This document shows, in pieces, positions 47,256 through 58,649 of a DNA stretch of 64,000 bases. A model generated the notes under the pieces. It had not been told where the DNA came from and made no database searches. It saw only the letters and a list, made by a program, of their open reading frames with translations. The position numbers were made by a program, and so were the translations under genes. Numbering within the stretch: position 1 is the stretch's first letter; each line of letters starts with the position of its first letter. The DNA is from Uloborus plumipes (taxonomy: Eukaryota; Arthropoda; Arachnida; Araneae; Uloboridae), in the NCBI GenBank assembly GCA_038373865.1, contig JAXGGA010000074.1, positions 248,001 through 312,000 on the forward strand. Reading direction: 5' to 3'.

Positions 47256-49014
47256 ATTTTCACGATTTTAAAGAGCCAACAAGTCAGATTTGAAAAGAAA
47301 GAAGCTTCACTTTTTCTCATCACAATACTACTAACATCCCTCAAATGTTTTCTGAAGCGTTTGAGTTATCATTTCAACTATCAGGCCCTATATAGTGGCT
47401 GTGTTCAGTTTTTCTAGCGCTAAAAAGAAGAAAGAAAAAAAGACTTAAAAGTGTGAGTGGAAGTTCTAAAAGTAAAATAAATAACTAAATATACGCGTCA
47501 GGCGTCACTCTCATCAGTTAATCGATCTGCCTCGATTTTATAATGAGGAAAAAAATAAAAACCGAGTTATTAGTATTAAAATAAAAAAGATTAAAACTGT
47601 TGCCTCTAAAAATTCATTGTGTGAGCATTTCTGGATAAATTTTCAGTTTTGTGAATTATTATGTATCTTAAAACTTGTGACACCTTGTTTCAATTTTTTT
47701 ATACTTAATGCATATTTTTAAATTATTTTCTTTAGTTTATGCGGGAAGAAGACACATCCGCCATAAGGTAATTAATTGCCTATCAGTAATTGCTGTTTTT
47801 TATGTTATGCTATTACATCTCGTTTAATTTTGTTACGTATTTTTGTTTGAGTTATAAACCTTGTGTGAAGTTTTATGCATATTATACTAAACAGGGTTCA
47901 TAACTCATATGGTGCTTAATTATGATAATCGACTAGATTGCTAAGAATCCGCCTTTGCTTCAGGTGTTCTTGAAAAATAAGCGATTCATTCTTTTTAAAA
48001 ACACTAGACATTTATTTCAAATAATCAGTGCAATTGCCGAGATACCCACCAGTTAATACTGATATAATAAAAAAGTAAATACTACGGTAAATACGCATTT
48101 CCTTTTAAATACGCTAAAACACTAAAACAAAATTACAGCTCATAAGCTTCGGAGCAACTGCGTTATAACAACTAACTCTCTAAGTCAGCTAATTGTCAAC
48201 TAATCAACAACTATCCACATCATATCAGTACAGTAACCAGTGCCAAACCTAACCAGTATTTCGGGTTAGGTTTGAAATGTGGCCAAATTTGGCGACACTT
48301 GGAGAGTTCTTGATAAATTTGGCCCTTAAAGTCTATTGCGAAAAAGTATGCCAACTTGGCGATATAGCTGCCACTTATCGCCAAAGCCATAGTACTCTGT
48401 GATAACAAGCTGCAAAGCAGGGAAAACAACATTCAAGTTGATCAAAAGGAAGGCAGTTTTGTGTAAAAATCACTATAATAAAAGCCAAATTTAGCAAGAT
48501 TGCTACAAATTAAGCACATAGAAACATGAAAATATTTTACAATAAAATATGATTGTATAATATTTTCACTATACAATTGTGTCTTATTGTGTTATATTTT
48601 ATTGACGAGTTGCAATAAATTTTGCCTTCATTTGAAATTTATTTTAGATGTAATAAATTTTGCATCTATTTGCAATATTTGTAATAATACGTATCTCTAA
48701 AATGATAAAAACTTACTTTTTGAGAAATTATCTTTTTTTTTTAATTCTTTCCCATTTCGCTAAAGCATCTATGAAGTGAAACGAGCAATCTTTGAGCATT
48801 CTCAATAGGAATTAGAACGCTCTTTTCGAAGTTTTTGAGGTTAATCTCTCAGTGCGATGATGAATATTTATTGATGGTACTTTGAGTGAAACTTATTATT
48901 TTATGTTTATTATTTTCTTTTCTTTTCTTTCATTCTTTTTTTGAGACTTTTATCACATGCAAATAAAACGTTGGAAATACTAATGTGCTTTTAAACGTCA
49001 TTTTACCAAAAATA
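47256..49014. other. AT-rich DNA without a recognised gene
   Basis: One 11 bp perfect stem at 48244-48274 (CAAACCTAACC / GGTTAGGTTTG). Nothing else recognised. Confidence 0.45.
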
Positions 49015-49016
49015 TA

Positions 49017-49925
49017 CCAGGTGTGTAAGTATGAAACCGGAATTTTTCTACAAAAAAAAACGTTTATTGTAATGATATAATACAAGGTACCGTATTCAAA
49101 GTATTGTCCGTCGCTATCTATACATTTTTGCTATCTTTCTGGCAATTTGTGGATTCCGCGCCAAAAGAACTGTTGATCTTTTGAGGCAAACCAGTCATCG
49201 AGCCATTTTCGTACAGCTTCATAAGAAGTCAAGCGCTGCTCAGCAATTGCGTGTCCCATCGATGCAAACAAGTAATAATCGGATGGGGCAAGGTCCGGTG
49301 AGTAAGCCGCATGCAAAAGAATCTTCCAACGGAACGACTCTATCGTTTCCTGGACCCGTTTTGCTTTGCGTGCTGGTGCGTCGTCATGCAGCAAAATCAC
49401 CTTTTGTTGTCTTTGTTGGTATTCTGGTCGTTTTGCACTCAAAGCTTGATTCAAATTGGTCATTTGTTGCCGGTAGCGTTCAGTATTGACAGTTTCCCCA
49501 GGTCTTCGTCCAACAAGGCTTGCAGGTCAGCGCCTTCAAGCTTTTTCGGTGGTTCTTCCACGTTCTTCGTTCCTCACTTCAAAATCGCCACTTCTTAACC
49601 GTTTGAACCACTCGAAACACTGTGTTTTACCGAGAGCATGCTCACCATACGCCTCTTCAAGCATTCGATGCGATTCGGCTGCGGTTTTCTTCAGATGAAA
49701 ACAGAAAACTAGTGATGTCGGCAAATCGTAATTTGTTGGCACAAAACTCGACATGTTTATCTCTAATAAACTAATGCTACTGAATGAAACTCGTGTCATT
49801 GTGAGTTGGAAATCTTTGTCTGATATCAATACAACAACAAGACACCGCTGACGTGATGAGTCGGTAACTACATCGACACCTAGCGCCACCTATGGGAAAT
49901 TCCGGTTTCATACTTACACACCTGG
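49017..49925 (-). mobile_element. mariner element, internally deleted copy
   Basis: Perfect 29 bp inverted ends beginning CCAGGTGTGTAAGTATGAAA (49017 and, inverted, 49925), flanked by TA (49015-49016 and 49926-49927). At 909 bp it is about 0.4 kb shorter than a typical ~1.3 kb mariner, matching the missing middle of its transposase. Intact ends could still be mobilised by a full-length relative. Confidence 0.93.
49095..49754 (-). pseudogene. mariner transposase with internal deletion
   Basis: The likely start is the ATG at 49754 (MSSFVPTNYDLPTSL). The N-terminal part has the HTH block HLKKTAAESHRMLEEAYG and CFEWFKRLRSGDFEV, and the frame stops near 49536. After a shift, a KKLEGADLQALLDED-like hinge (about 49500-49545) runs directly into VNTERYRQQM, a region normally some 120 residues further on. 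The first catalytic Asp (GDE block) is therefore deleted. The second (HDDA) and third (YSPDLAPSDYYLF) remain in the frame 49131-49463, whose end LPER is followed by a stop where mariners have Trp. It cannot make active transposase. Confidence 0.92.
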
Positions 49926-49927
49926 TA

Positions 49928-50837
49928 TGTATACCTAATTAGGGTTCAAACCTGTAATTTAGTTTTAGAATATTTGTTTAAATTTAATGGAAATAAAAGT
50001 AAGCGATTGCTAAAAATTTGAACAAACATTGTAGAAAGACTCAATTCATCCAACACATTTTCAGTGCTCAACTACACAAAGTGCAGGAAAAGTGAAATGC
50101 TGTAGTCTGTTCGCTTTGGTGCACAATGATTTCGGTAACTAATAATGTATTGATAACAATCAACAAATTAAATAAATTGACCGATTCAAACCGCACATAC
50201 CGTGTTTCAAAATTCAGTGAAAAAACTCATTTATATTCCGTGTGTTTCCATTAGAGCATAAAAATTTACATAATTAAAAAATATATCAACAGATCATTTG
50301 CGTACACTTTTTTCAGAGGCTCGTTTAAAAATTGCTCGTAATCAATATATATATATATTTTTTTAAGTCATCGAAGATGTGTTGAATGGAACGCACATTT
50401 TCACACTTTCAGTGCATTCTGCGGATTAACATTTTTACGAGGCACTGGTACATCGTCATTCTTCGTCTGACTCATCAATTCCTATAACAATCTGACAAAT
50501 TTCCGATTATGTTAATGTGAAAGCTAAAAGCATATTTTGATCAATTTACTTCCATCAAATTGCAGCTAAAAAATAAATGCAGTATTGCTAGAAAATATAA
50601 TGATGGGATTCCATGACTTCCAAAATCTATTGCCACCCGAAATAACTTTAATTATCATTAGATAAAATTAAATTTCTACAAAATCTTCATAAACTGGTTT
50701 TGCGAATGCTTTTGGCTTGAACTGATTTGGATGCAACTGGACCGACATTATCGAATAGGTGTAGCAAATAGATGAGCGCAAATCCACTACAGAAACAGTA
50801 CAGGAATGATTGAAATTAATTGTCCACACAAAAGCGA
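49928..50837. other. AT-rich DNA without a recognised gene
   Basis: No element ends or coding similarity; a TA microsatellite lies near 50347. Confidence 0.4.
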
Positions 50838-50841
50838 TTAA

Positions 50842-51958
50842 GAGCAAGAATCTGAGAGAGTGTCACGCCTGTGATTCATGACGTCTCAGATTTTTTCCAA
50901 AAAATTACCAAATGTTTATTATCTTATTGAAAGACCAAATCCAGAATGTTTTGATCTAAAGTTGAGTTGTTTAGTTTTTATGGACCCCTAAATTTGAAGG
51001 TGCGGCATCAAAAATTAAACGGATTTTCAAGACATGGAAGTTGCAGTGAGCCAAAACTCTTACCAGGAACTGTTTAACTCCAATTTTCTTTTTGTATATG
51101 GAATATAGAAGGTTGAAACTTTACAAAATGAATGTTAAATTTGTGGTAAGTTGTTGCCGTAAGGTCAGTGAAGGCCCTCAAAACAAGGCTTTTTTGACGT
51201 TTTTTTAGCGTTTTTTATGTCCAAAAATAGCTTGTACATTTCTGTTGGCACGGCAGAAGTAGTGTCGTTTGAAAGATCAGTGTAAGCACTTTAAAATAAT
51301 GTATAAATAACCGAGGAAAGTTCAACGTGCTTTTAGTTGCGTAAGGCCGAAATATAAAAAATGTCATATTTTACCGATATTCAAACGGTCATAACTTTCT
51401 CTGCCAACAACATATTGAAATATTTTTTTTGCCAATGTTGTACTCTATTCTTTGTCTTAACAGAACAGTTGAGTCCTTTGAGGCGAAATGAGAAAATTTT
51501 TTTACAAAAAATGTACTTTTTCCTGTGCATTTTTTGTAAAAAAAAATTTCACATTTCGCCTCAAAGGACTCAACTGTTATTATAAAAAACGTCAAAAATG
51601 CCTTGTTTTGAGGCCCTTCACTGACCTTACGGCAACAACTTACCACAAGTTTAACATTCATTTTGTAAAGTTTCAACCTTCTATATTCCATATACAAAAA
51701 GAAAATTGGAGTTAAACAGTTCCTGGTAAGAGTTTTGGCTCACAACAACTTCCATGTCTTGAAAATCCGCTTAATTTTTGATGCCGCACTTTCAACTTTA
51801 GGGGTCCATAAAAACTAAACAACTCAACTTTAGAGCAAAACATTATGGATTTGGTCTTTCAACAAGATAATAAACATTTGGTAATTTTTGGGAGAAAAAC
51901 TGAGAGGTCATGAATCACCTCATAGTGCTAGGCGTGACAGTTTCTCAGATTCTTGCTC
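50842..51958. mobile_element. TTAA-flanked fold-back element
   Basis: GAGCAAGAATCTGAGA (50842) and TCTCAGATTCTTGCTC (ending 51958) are perfect inverted ends, flanked by TTAA (50838-50841 and 51959-51962). The arms (about 50842-51220 and 51575-51958) pair at high identity. A central segment also contains a second, smaller inverted pair (GAGGCGAAATGAGAAA and inverse, 51480-51565). A TTAA target with ends unlike piggyBac CCY suggests a Kolobok-like origin, low certainty. Confidence 0.82.
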
Positions 51959-51962
51959 TTAA

Positions 51963-52824
51963 TGTGCAGGCGGTAGAATCGCATAGTAGATAAAAATGAA
52001 TGAGTGTTTAGAAGCTGATGCAATTGGATTTCAAAATGAGTAAAAAAAGAGATCAGCGTGTAAAAGCGTAATAGCAGCTAAAAATTTGCAATTTTAATAA
52101 AATCACAAATAAAATTGGCATAAAATAGTCAATAAATTAGAAAACGGGTAGAAATCGTTATAGGAGTAGCATTCGAGTAAAAATCAAAACACACAAAAGA
52201 AGAAAGAAATTTGTGGGATTTACACATCTTTGAATTTACACACGTAGCGTTTCTAGAACCACGCTTCTGATGCGGTGACGTGCACCACTCCCATCATATT
52301 GCACTTCCGAAGGTAACAGAGCATTTTAAACATGGCGCTAAAACGCTCCCGCGTGTCCTAGCTCGCAAAATATTTCGCGCCCAAATAGCGGTGGCAAAAC
52401 GTTGGCGTCCAATTTACGTTCACTAACTTTCCTAGATTGGCATCATCAGTTGTTCTTTCTTTTGGAGGCGATTGTGAAAGAGTTGATAGAAGAATATTTC
52501 ACTTTGTTATTTGTAGCGTACCTCCCCCCCCCCCGCCGTTCGCTTAGAAATCAAATTTCAAGTCATCTTTGGAAAAACTTCTGGTTAAAGAATTAAACAT
52601 TGAGATAAAATGGAGAATAATTAACATATAATTGAAGTCAAAGAGGTTGGGGCCTAATAAAACATTTTAGTTACAGTGATATTTGATTTATTTCATATAG
52701 TACTAAATATTTTACCTGAAAAAAAATAAAATTCCTTGCAGTCATTACATTTCAATTATATGCATAGTTATTATATACATATTGCAGTTATGAAAGTTGT
52801 ATAATTTTTGATTTTTCTTTTTAG
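51963..52824. other. Upstream flank of the recognised TMEM131 exons, with CpG-rich patch
   Basis: Mostly AT-rich, but about 52240-52425 holds roughly 18 CpG, with CGCG, ACGT and TGACG words, unlike its surroundings. A nine-codon ATG frame at about 52334 ends quickly. No convincing signal-peptide exon was found, so the TMEM131 first exons are not assigned. Confidence 0.4.
52240..52425 (+). promoter_or_regulatory. CpG-rich patch, candidate TMEM131 promoter
   Basis: Dense CpG in an AT-rich window, about 0.4-0.6 kb before the first recognised exon. No TATA box or initiator was established, and no donor site links it to the gene. Confidence 0.3.
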
Positions 52825-52908
52825 TTTCACTGATTTAAATGAAGAAAATTTAAATGCGTATGCAAGTCCAATATCATTTTATCCTCCCATGTTAAATTTT
52901 CATTTTCA
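52825..52908 (+). CDS. TMEM131: TMEM131 orthologue, exon a (N-terminal domain)
   Basis: Follows TTTTTAG at 52824 and ends TTTCA before GTAAGT (52909). One base completes a codon from an upstream exon not found here. The rest reads FTDLNEENLNAYASP, then SFYPPMLNFHF, matching the FEPPMLDFHEQ block that opens the papD-like region of TMEM131. TMEM131 is an ER type I membrane protein; its luminal papD-like domains bind procollagen and its cytoplasmic tail engages TRAPPC8 for ER-to-Golgi collagen export (known for human and worm). The four exons in the window encode about 144 residues of this luminal N-terminus, in phase throughout. Missing in the window: the signal peptide upstream, and most of the protein downstream. 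Confidence 0.85.
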
Positions 52909-52991
52909 GTAAGTACAAAAATAACATTTAATTTAAATTGTGCTAGATAGTGGCTATGCTGTTCTCAACTAATGCTCTCTTTCTTTTTCAG

Positions 52992-53115
52992 TCCTGTGGG
53001 CATGCCTCACATGGAACGTGTTATTGTACAAAATTTAAGTCCAGATACTAGTATACACATGTTATCAATATCTGGGAATACATTACATACTCATTGTTCA
53101 TTTTTTCAAGAAAAG
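52992..53115 (+). CDS. TMEM131: TMEM131 orthologue, exon b
   Basis: Follows TTTTTCAG (52991) and ends GAAAAG before GTATGT (53116). It reads PVGMPHMERVIVQNLSP, then MLSISGNTLHTHCSFFQEK. This corresponds to the PVGMPKMEKVYLHNPSS...SISATTSHFHASFFQ block of vertebrate TMEM131, a beta-rich papD-like domain. Only 83 bases separate it from the previous exon. The phase joins the previous exon (two bases plus one). Confidence 0.95.
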
Positions 53116-54094
53116 GTATGTTTAGTCATATTTTATCTCAATGTTACTTTGATCAATGATTCAGTTTTTGAGAATTAGTTTAATGGCAAATTTCTGGGAC
53201 TGTCAAAAATATGCATAGAAAGAAAATCTTTGATTTGTTGCTTAGTGGGTGTTTTTTTTTTTTTTCTCTTTTTTTGTAATTTGGTAATAGCTATGAAATT
53301 TTGTTCTTTTAAAATTTGCATGATGACTTTAGCCGAAAAAATCTGAATTAAATGTGTTTTTAGAGTAACCAGAAAGCCCAAACAAATGCAATTGTTGCTT
53401 TCAAATTTTGTTAGTTACGTTCACTGTCACGTCCTCAAATTTTTGAGACTACTTAACATTTTAAAACTAGTGTATATTTAAAAGCTTAACCACATAAAAA
53501 AAATAAATTGGAAGAAATTGTTGAGTTCATTACGTGTAATGTTTTTTACATTTAGGTTATATGCTTGAAATTAATTATGTCCTGGAGGAAATCTAAAAAT
53601 AGTTTCATACTTGTAAGTGTTCCAAAAACGGGCATTTTATAGTGCCATATTCAAGGAATGACAACTTTTCTAGAAAAACCACTTTTCTTTTTGCACCTGT
53701 TGTTCTTTGTATGTTTTATTTCATCGATCTAGCCTACTTTTTCATTTGCATTTTATTACAATATTTAATTGAGAAGATAATTTACACTAAAATGATTGAC
53801 AGTTTCTTCTAATAGATTTTTTTTTTATTGCTACCATTTGTTTATAAAATACAAAAAAAAAAGTTTCTAAACTATAGATTTTAGTTCCAAATGGTCTTTT
53901 TGTATACATTACCTTTTGATTTTCAATGCCTATTTAAATATTCAGATTCTAGTGTAGGTCACCTTTTAGCTTCTTAAGCAAACTTTTTACAAAACCTTGT
54001 TTGAAGACTTTTTGAACACATTTCAATCCAAATCAGGAACTCTCCTAAAATTATCAAAATTATTTGACAGAACAAGTTGCCAGGAATCCTTTAA

Positions 54095-54322
54095 CCTTTA
54101 GGAACCGGGCGGCACACATGTTGTACCATAAGTCTGTTTTCTTTAGAGGACGGGGTTGAAATTTTCACTCAAACCCTTTGGAGCCGGGGATTTTTTCAAG
54201 GTTTCCTTCGTCTAGTATGACAGTTTATACCTTCTCTTTTCAATGAAAAAGAAATCTGGTTCATTTGTCAGACTAACTGGGTCGAAAAAAAAATTTCCAG
54301 AAAACAGCCCGGATCCAAAAGG
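54095..54322. mobile_element. TTAA-flanked piggyBac-like MITE in TMEM131 intron
   Basis: CCTTTAGGAACCGGGC (54095) and GCCCGGATCCAAAAGG (ending 54322) are inverted with few mismatches, flanked by TTAA (54091-54094 and 54323-54326). 228 bp, non-coding. A GGAGCCGGGG word in the middle echoes the ends. Confidence 0.75.
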
Positions 54323-56819
54323 TTAAGTTCTTTACCTTATTTTAAAATGAGATTATTTATGTTTCAAATTTAGTGCTGATTCAAGAACTCTTTTATGTAT
54401 ATATATATAATATCTGCATATATGCATAGGGTGTTCCGTTTTAACTTGTATGACCTTTATTTTTGCAGTTAGGCCTAGATGCATACTTCAAATTGCAAAA
54501 ATAGCCAAAGTGAAGCTCAGAGTTAAGATGTTGAAAGTTTAAATCAATTAAAAAAATTAGTCATAAAATACGAAATCTAACTTTTCATACTGACCCCAGG
54601 GCCCCTAGCCTATGTTTAGGAAATAAATCTCCATTAAAAATTAATTCCAACACAAAAAATTTGCGATTTAAACTCAAAAAGATATTTGAGTTCAAAGTTT
54701 TAGGGTCCCATGCAGAAAGTGAGATTGAAAAGTATTGCCCGTTCAGTCGTTCATTGGCAGACGAACGACCAATTGTCATTATACTGAAACCATTAGTGGC
54801 TGTATTTCCCCTCAAATGTATTATTGGCGGCTGCAGTGTTCGCGCTGAACTATTTGCTACCTGGGTCCCATGGACCCATTAATGAAAAAAAGTGAGTCCT
54901 TTGAAGAAAAAATTGAGTCCCGAAATATTTTAATAAAATAACATTATTAATAAAATACAAAAGTTGTAAATGCATTGCATATATGTTTCCTTAGGAAAAA
55001 AAATTATTAATTGTGTGCCCACTTTTGAATGGAAAATAAGTGAACTTGGTGAATGAGTACTATAAAAGGAAGGGAAACGAATAAAGGAGTTTTTCCTTAA
55101 GTTTTTGAGATCAATATTAATTCAATTCAATTAGAGATAAAAATTTGTTCCTGTAGCTCTTTGGGAAGCCAGTATACTGTCCTCATTTCTTTATCAATTT
55201 GCTTTTTCCATTGCCACTTTCGAACTTTTCTTGAAAGAGGACTGTTGAATGATATTTACGGCAGGGATGCACAACCTTTTTGAAATAGCAGGCTACAAAA
55301 GATTGATTATGCTAAGGGTTACTTCAGAAGAGGTGGAGGACACAGCCTATTTTGCACCCCATTTGGAGATAATATGTAGAAAATTGTACAATATGTTGCT
55401 TTTTTCTACACTCTTTCCAAAAATAGAAATAACTAAAACTTAATAAAAAATAAATAAAATTTAAAATTAGCAGGTATAATTTAACTGTCCTTATTTTTTT
55501 AACTAGACACAGCTAACTAATATTAGTAAAAACATGTTAACATTGGGTTTAATATTAGACGTCTTAAGACACAAAATAAAAAGGTTTTTATCTGAATTCT
55601 TGGTATTGGACATGTTTGAATTCATGACATCAATGTATTCCTACATGTAAGTACTGTCAAACACAAAGGCACCAGAAGCTGTATTCCAAGAAGCAAGATT
55701 TTCTCGCAAGAAATAAAGACAAGGATAAATCCATGATTGTAATCTTCTGCTATTTTCTAAGACTTAAAATCAGCATTTGATTTTTTGTGTAAAGGTGTTT
55801 AAAAAAAAATTCTTTGTGGTTGGGAAAGCGCAATTATGTCTTAACAATATTTTTAATTATGTTGATTAGTTTATTGAAAAAATCTGTAAACAAATCATAT
55901 GGAAAGATAAAGTAAAACATGCTAAGCAAAACGAAACTAAATGTTCTGCAGAGGAAAATTATAGTTAAATTTCAAGCAGAAAATATGTTTCAAACGCCGT
56001 TTTTTTTCGGGGGGAGGGCAAAAATAAGACAAGGGAAAAAATACCATTGTATTTTAGCTCTGTAGGCTTTGCACTAGGGACTATTTGGGAAATAATCAGA
56101 AAAATAACTAACCAGAAAGCGATGCTAAAAGATAGCTGCTCAATCAATAAAAATGTGCCAAAATTCAATAAGCCTATTTTCGACGTGCTAACGAAAAACG
56201 GACAAAAAAGATCTAAAATACTATGAAAGTTTCGTACTTGTAGGATGTTTACTATTCAATTTCAAGAAAGGAATGGGAGGACAATGGGCCAACATGTGCA
56301 ATGTCATGAGGCTTTTAAGAATAGGGCAGGGAGGGGGGGGGGGTGATTGACATCTCCTAGTCACAGCTGTGTCCAACCCTGTTCTTAGAACTAGGATTGC
56401 CTGGCCAACACAATAGGGTGTCATTGAGTTAGCTGATAAGGATGAGCTTCTTTTAATCTTTCCCCTCCTTTCATGATTGTAAAAATTCAACTATATACAG
56501 CATAAAATCATTTCTGGAGTTTTTCGATTCACGGGTCCGAAATTACTTTATCATCGGATTTTTTTTTTCTCCTGGCATAAACTATTATTTTTGGGTCCCA
56601 GGGACCCGAAACTGCGTGAATGTTGCGTCCGTTCTACAAGAATTTGCGTAAAAAACCTGCTATAGCGGGTAAACGCGAACCCTGCGGCTAGTATAAAGTG
56701 ATGCGGCGAGTATAAAGATGTTTTCAAAATGCTGCATTTAATATCTTGGTGAATATTGCTTGTACTAATGTCAAACTGTTTGCATGCAGTTGAATAGATA
56801 CCTTAGTATTAATTAATTT

Positions 56820-58340
56820 ATATTAAAACAACTAAAGCTCCGGGACCAGATAATATTTATCTAAAAATTCTAGTTGAATGTGCAGATGAATTAGTAGATA
56901 CTATTGTAAAAATTTTCAATGCTTCGTATAACTCAGGGACAGTGTCAGATGACTAGAAACTGGCTAACATTACGCCACTCTTCAAGAAAGGGTCTAGAGG
57001 TAATGCAAGAAATTATAGACCTGTCAGTCTTACTTCGGTGGTTTGCAAAATTTTTGAAACATTATTTAAAATTAAGATTATGAATTTCTTAGAAAATAAT
57101 GGTCTGTTGACTAGTTTGCAGTATGGTTTCAGGAAAGGTAAATCGTGTGCTACTAATTTATTACATTTTTATGACAAGGTCACCATGGCTTTAGATAACA
57201 AAAAGTGTGTAGATGTTGTTTACATTGATTTTCAAAAAGCTTTCGATAAGGTACCGCATGTTGCACTACTCAGTAAATTAGCTGATATAGGAATTGGAGG
57301 TAAAATTTTAGTTTTGGGTTAGGAATCGGCTGACAGGAAAGAAACAAAGAGTAGTTGTAAGGGGTAATCATTCTAAATGGAGTGAGGTTTTAAGGGGGTT
57401 CCCCAAGGATCAGTTGTAGGTCCACTTTTGTTTATTATTTTTATGAAAGACATTCATGAAAATGTTTCTGGAAACATGAATTGTTTTGCTGATGACGTCA
57501 AAGTTATGGGGGTTGTAGAAAATGATAAACAAGTAAATCAGCTGCAAGAGGATTTGGATCACATTACTAAGTAGGCAGACAAGTGGGGCATGGCAGTTAA
57601 TGTTGGGAAATGTCAAGTGCTGCATTTAGGTCATGGAAATAAGCATACAAGCTATTATTTATAGGGTTCAGTCATTACTAAGGCAGAGAATGTTATGGAT
57701 CTGGGTGTCTTAATAAATAAAGACTTCAAGTTTAGTCAACAATGCAGGATAGCTAGTAGCAAAGCCAATAGGATGCTTGGGTTTATAAATAGATCTATTT
57801 CAAGCAAATCTAAGAAGGTTCTTCTGCCTTTATATAGAAGTTTGGTAAGACCTCATTTAGAGTATGCTGTTCAGTTTTGGTCTCCTTATCTTTAGAAAGA
57901 TATTAATTTATTGGAAAGGGTACAAAGGAGGGCTACAAGGTTAGTGATTGGATTTTCTAATTTAGACTATGATTCCAGACTTAGAATGCTTGACATGTAT
58001 AGTCTTGAACAAAGGAGAACCAGAGGGGACATGATTCAGTTGTTTAAATTTATCAAAATGAAAGAGGTTGTAGGGTTAAATTTTTGCACGGAAAGCAGGA
58101 CAAGGGGTCATTGTTATAAGCTGTTTAAATCTCAGGTTAACCTGGAAATTCGGAAAAATTACTATTTTAGCAGAGTAGTGGGAACTTGGAATAGTTTACC
58201 GGAAGAGGCCGTAAGGAGCAAGGGAGTAGATAGCTTTAAGAGGGCCATTGATCTTCATTGGTGTCTATAATTTGACTAGGACCAGCCCAGTTGGACTCAA
58301 AGCCTGTTGTTGGTCGTCACATTTGTATTATCCATTTCAC
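56820..58340 (+). mobile_element. CR1-type non-LTR retrotransposon, 5'-truncated and decayed
   Basis: The sequence begins inside the reverse transcriptase (KAPGPDNIYLKIL at about 56834) and runs through the C-terminus to about 58270, followed by a short 3' tail. The 5' truncation and lack of LTRs fit target-primed insertion. It is in sense orientation within the TMEM131 intron. No target duplication was established. Confidence 0.9.
56828..58270 (+). pseudogene. CR1-type reverse transcriptase remnant
   Basis: Conserved blocks in order: KAPGPDNI; LANITPLFKKG and NYRPVSLTS (about 56966-57035); QYGFRKGKSCATNLL (about 57119); VYIDFQKAFDKVPH (about 57220-57261), with the first catalytic Asp; VPQGSVVGPLLF (about 57398); CFADDVK (about 57484), with the catalytic DD pair; then the conserved C-terminal LERVQRRATRLV (about 57908). 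An in-frame TAG at about 56955 replaces the usual DDW Trp, two compensating frame changes lie near 57318 and 57397, and further stops occur near 57573, 57660 and 57893. This family copies its RNA directly into nicked DNA; this copy is dead. Confidence 0.92.
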
Positions 58341-58535
58341 TAAATTGTAAGTGCTTGACTCATAATTAAGTTTGAAGAGATCTACCCTGTAAGTAATATA
58401 TGTTCATTTAAATTCCTTTGTTAAAACAAAAAGTAGTACCTACTAAGAAATAATCTAGCAGAATTGTTTTGTTTTATATGATGTTAAAAAAATGGTTTTC
58501 TTTTTTTAATATTTGTCTTTGGTAAATTTTATTAG

Positions 58536-58649
58536 GTCATTCCTCCTGGGGGAAATACCAGCTTTGATGTTGTGTTATTAGCCAGAGAGGAGGGTCCAGT
58601 TGAAGACACATTATTTATTCATACTTCATTAGGTTCTTTTAAATTTCAA
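58536..58649 (+). CDS. TMEM131: TMEM131 orthologue, exon c
   Basis: Follows TTTTATTAG (58535) and ends TTTCAA before GTACGT (58650); 38 codons, phase 0 on both sides. Reads VIPPGGNTSFDVVLLAREEG, then VEDTLFIHTSLGSFKFQ. The matching vertebrate segment is ILPGGNTSFDVVFLARVVG...VENTLFINTS. This is the most conserved part of the N-terminal papD-like domain and supports the call strongly. Confidence 0.95.

Larger units (their letters stand above)
53116..58535 (+). other. TMEM131 intron, 5.4 kb
   Basis: GT...AG phase-0 intron. It carries a TTAA MITE (54095-54322), a CR1-type LINE fragment in sense orientation (56820-58340), and palindromes GGGTCCCATGGACCC (about 54862) and GGGTCCCAGGGACCC (about 56593). 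The rest (53116-54090, 54330-56800) is AT-rich with no gene recognised. Confidence 0.85.

Noticed and set aside
48244..48274. CAAACCTAACC hairpin as telomeric TTAGG repeat
   Set aside because: Only one or two TTAGG-like words, not a tandem array.
52402..52596. Hydrophobic frame upstream of TMEM131 as a signal-peptide exon
   Set aside because: It starts at a TTG, not an ATG, has charged residues within the hydrophobic run, and no donor in the right phase was found.
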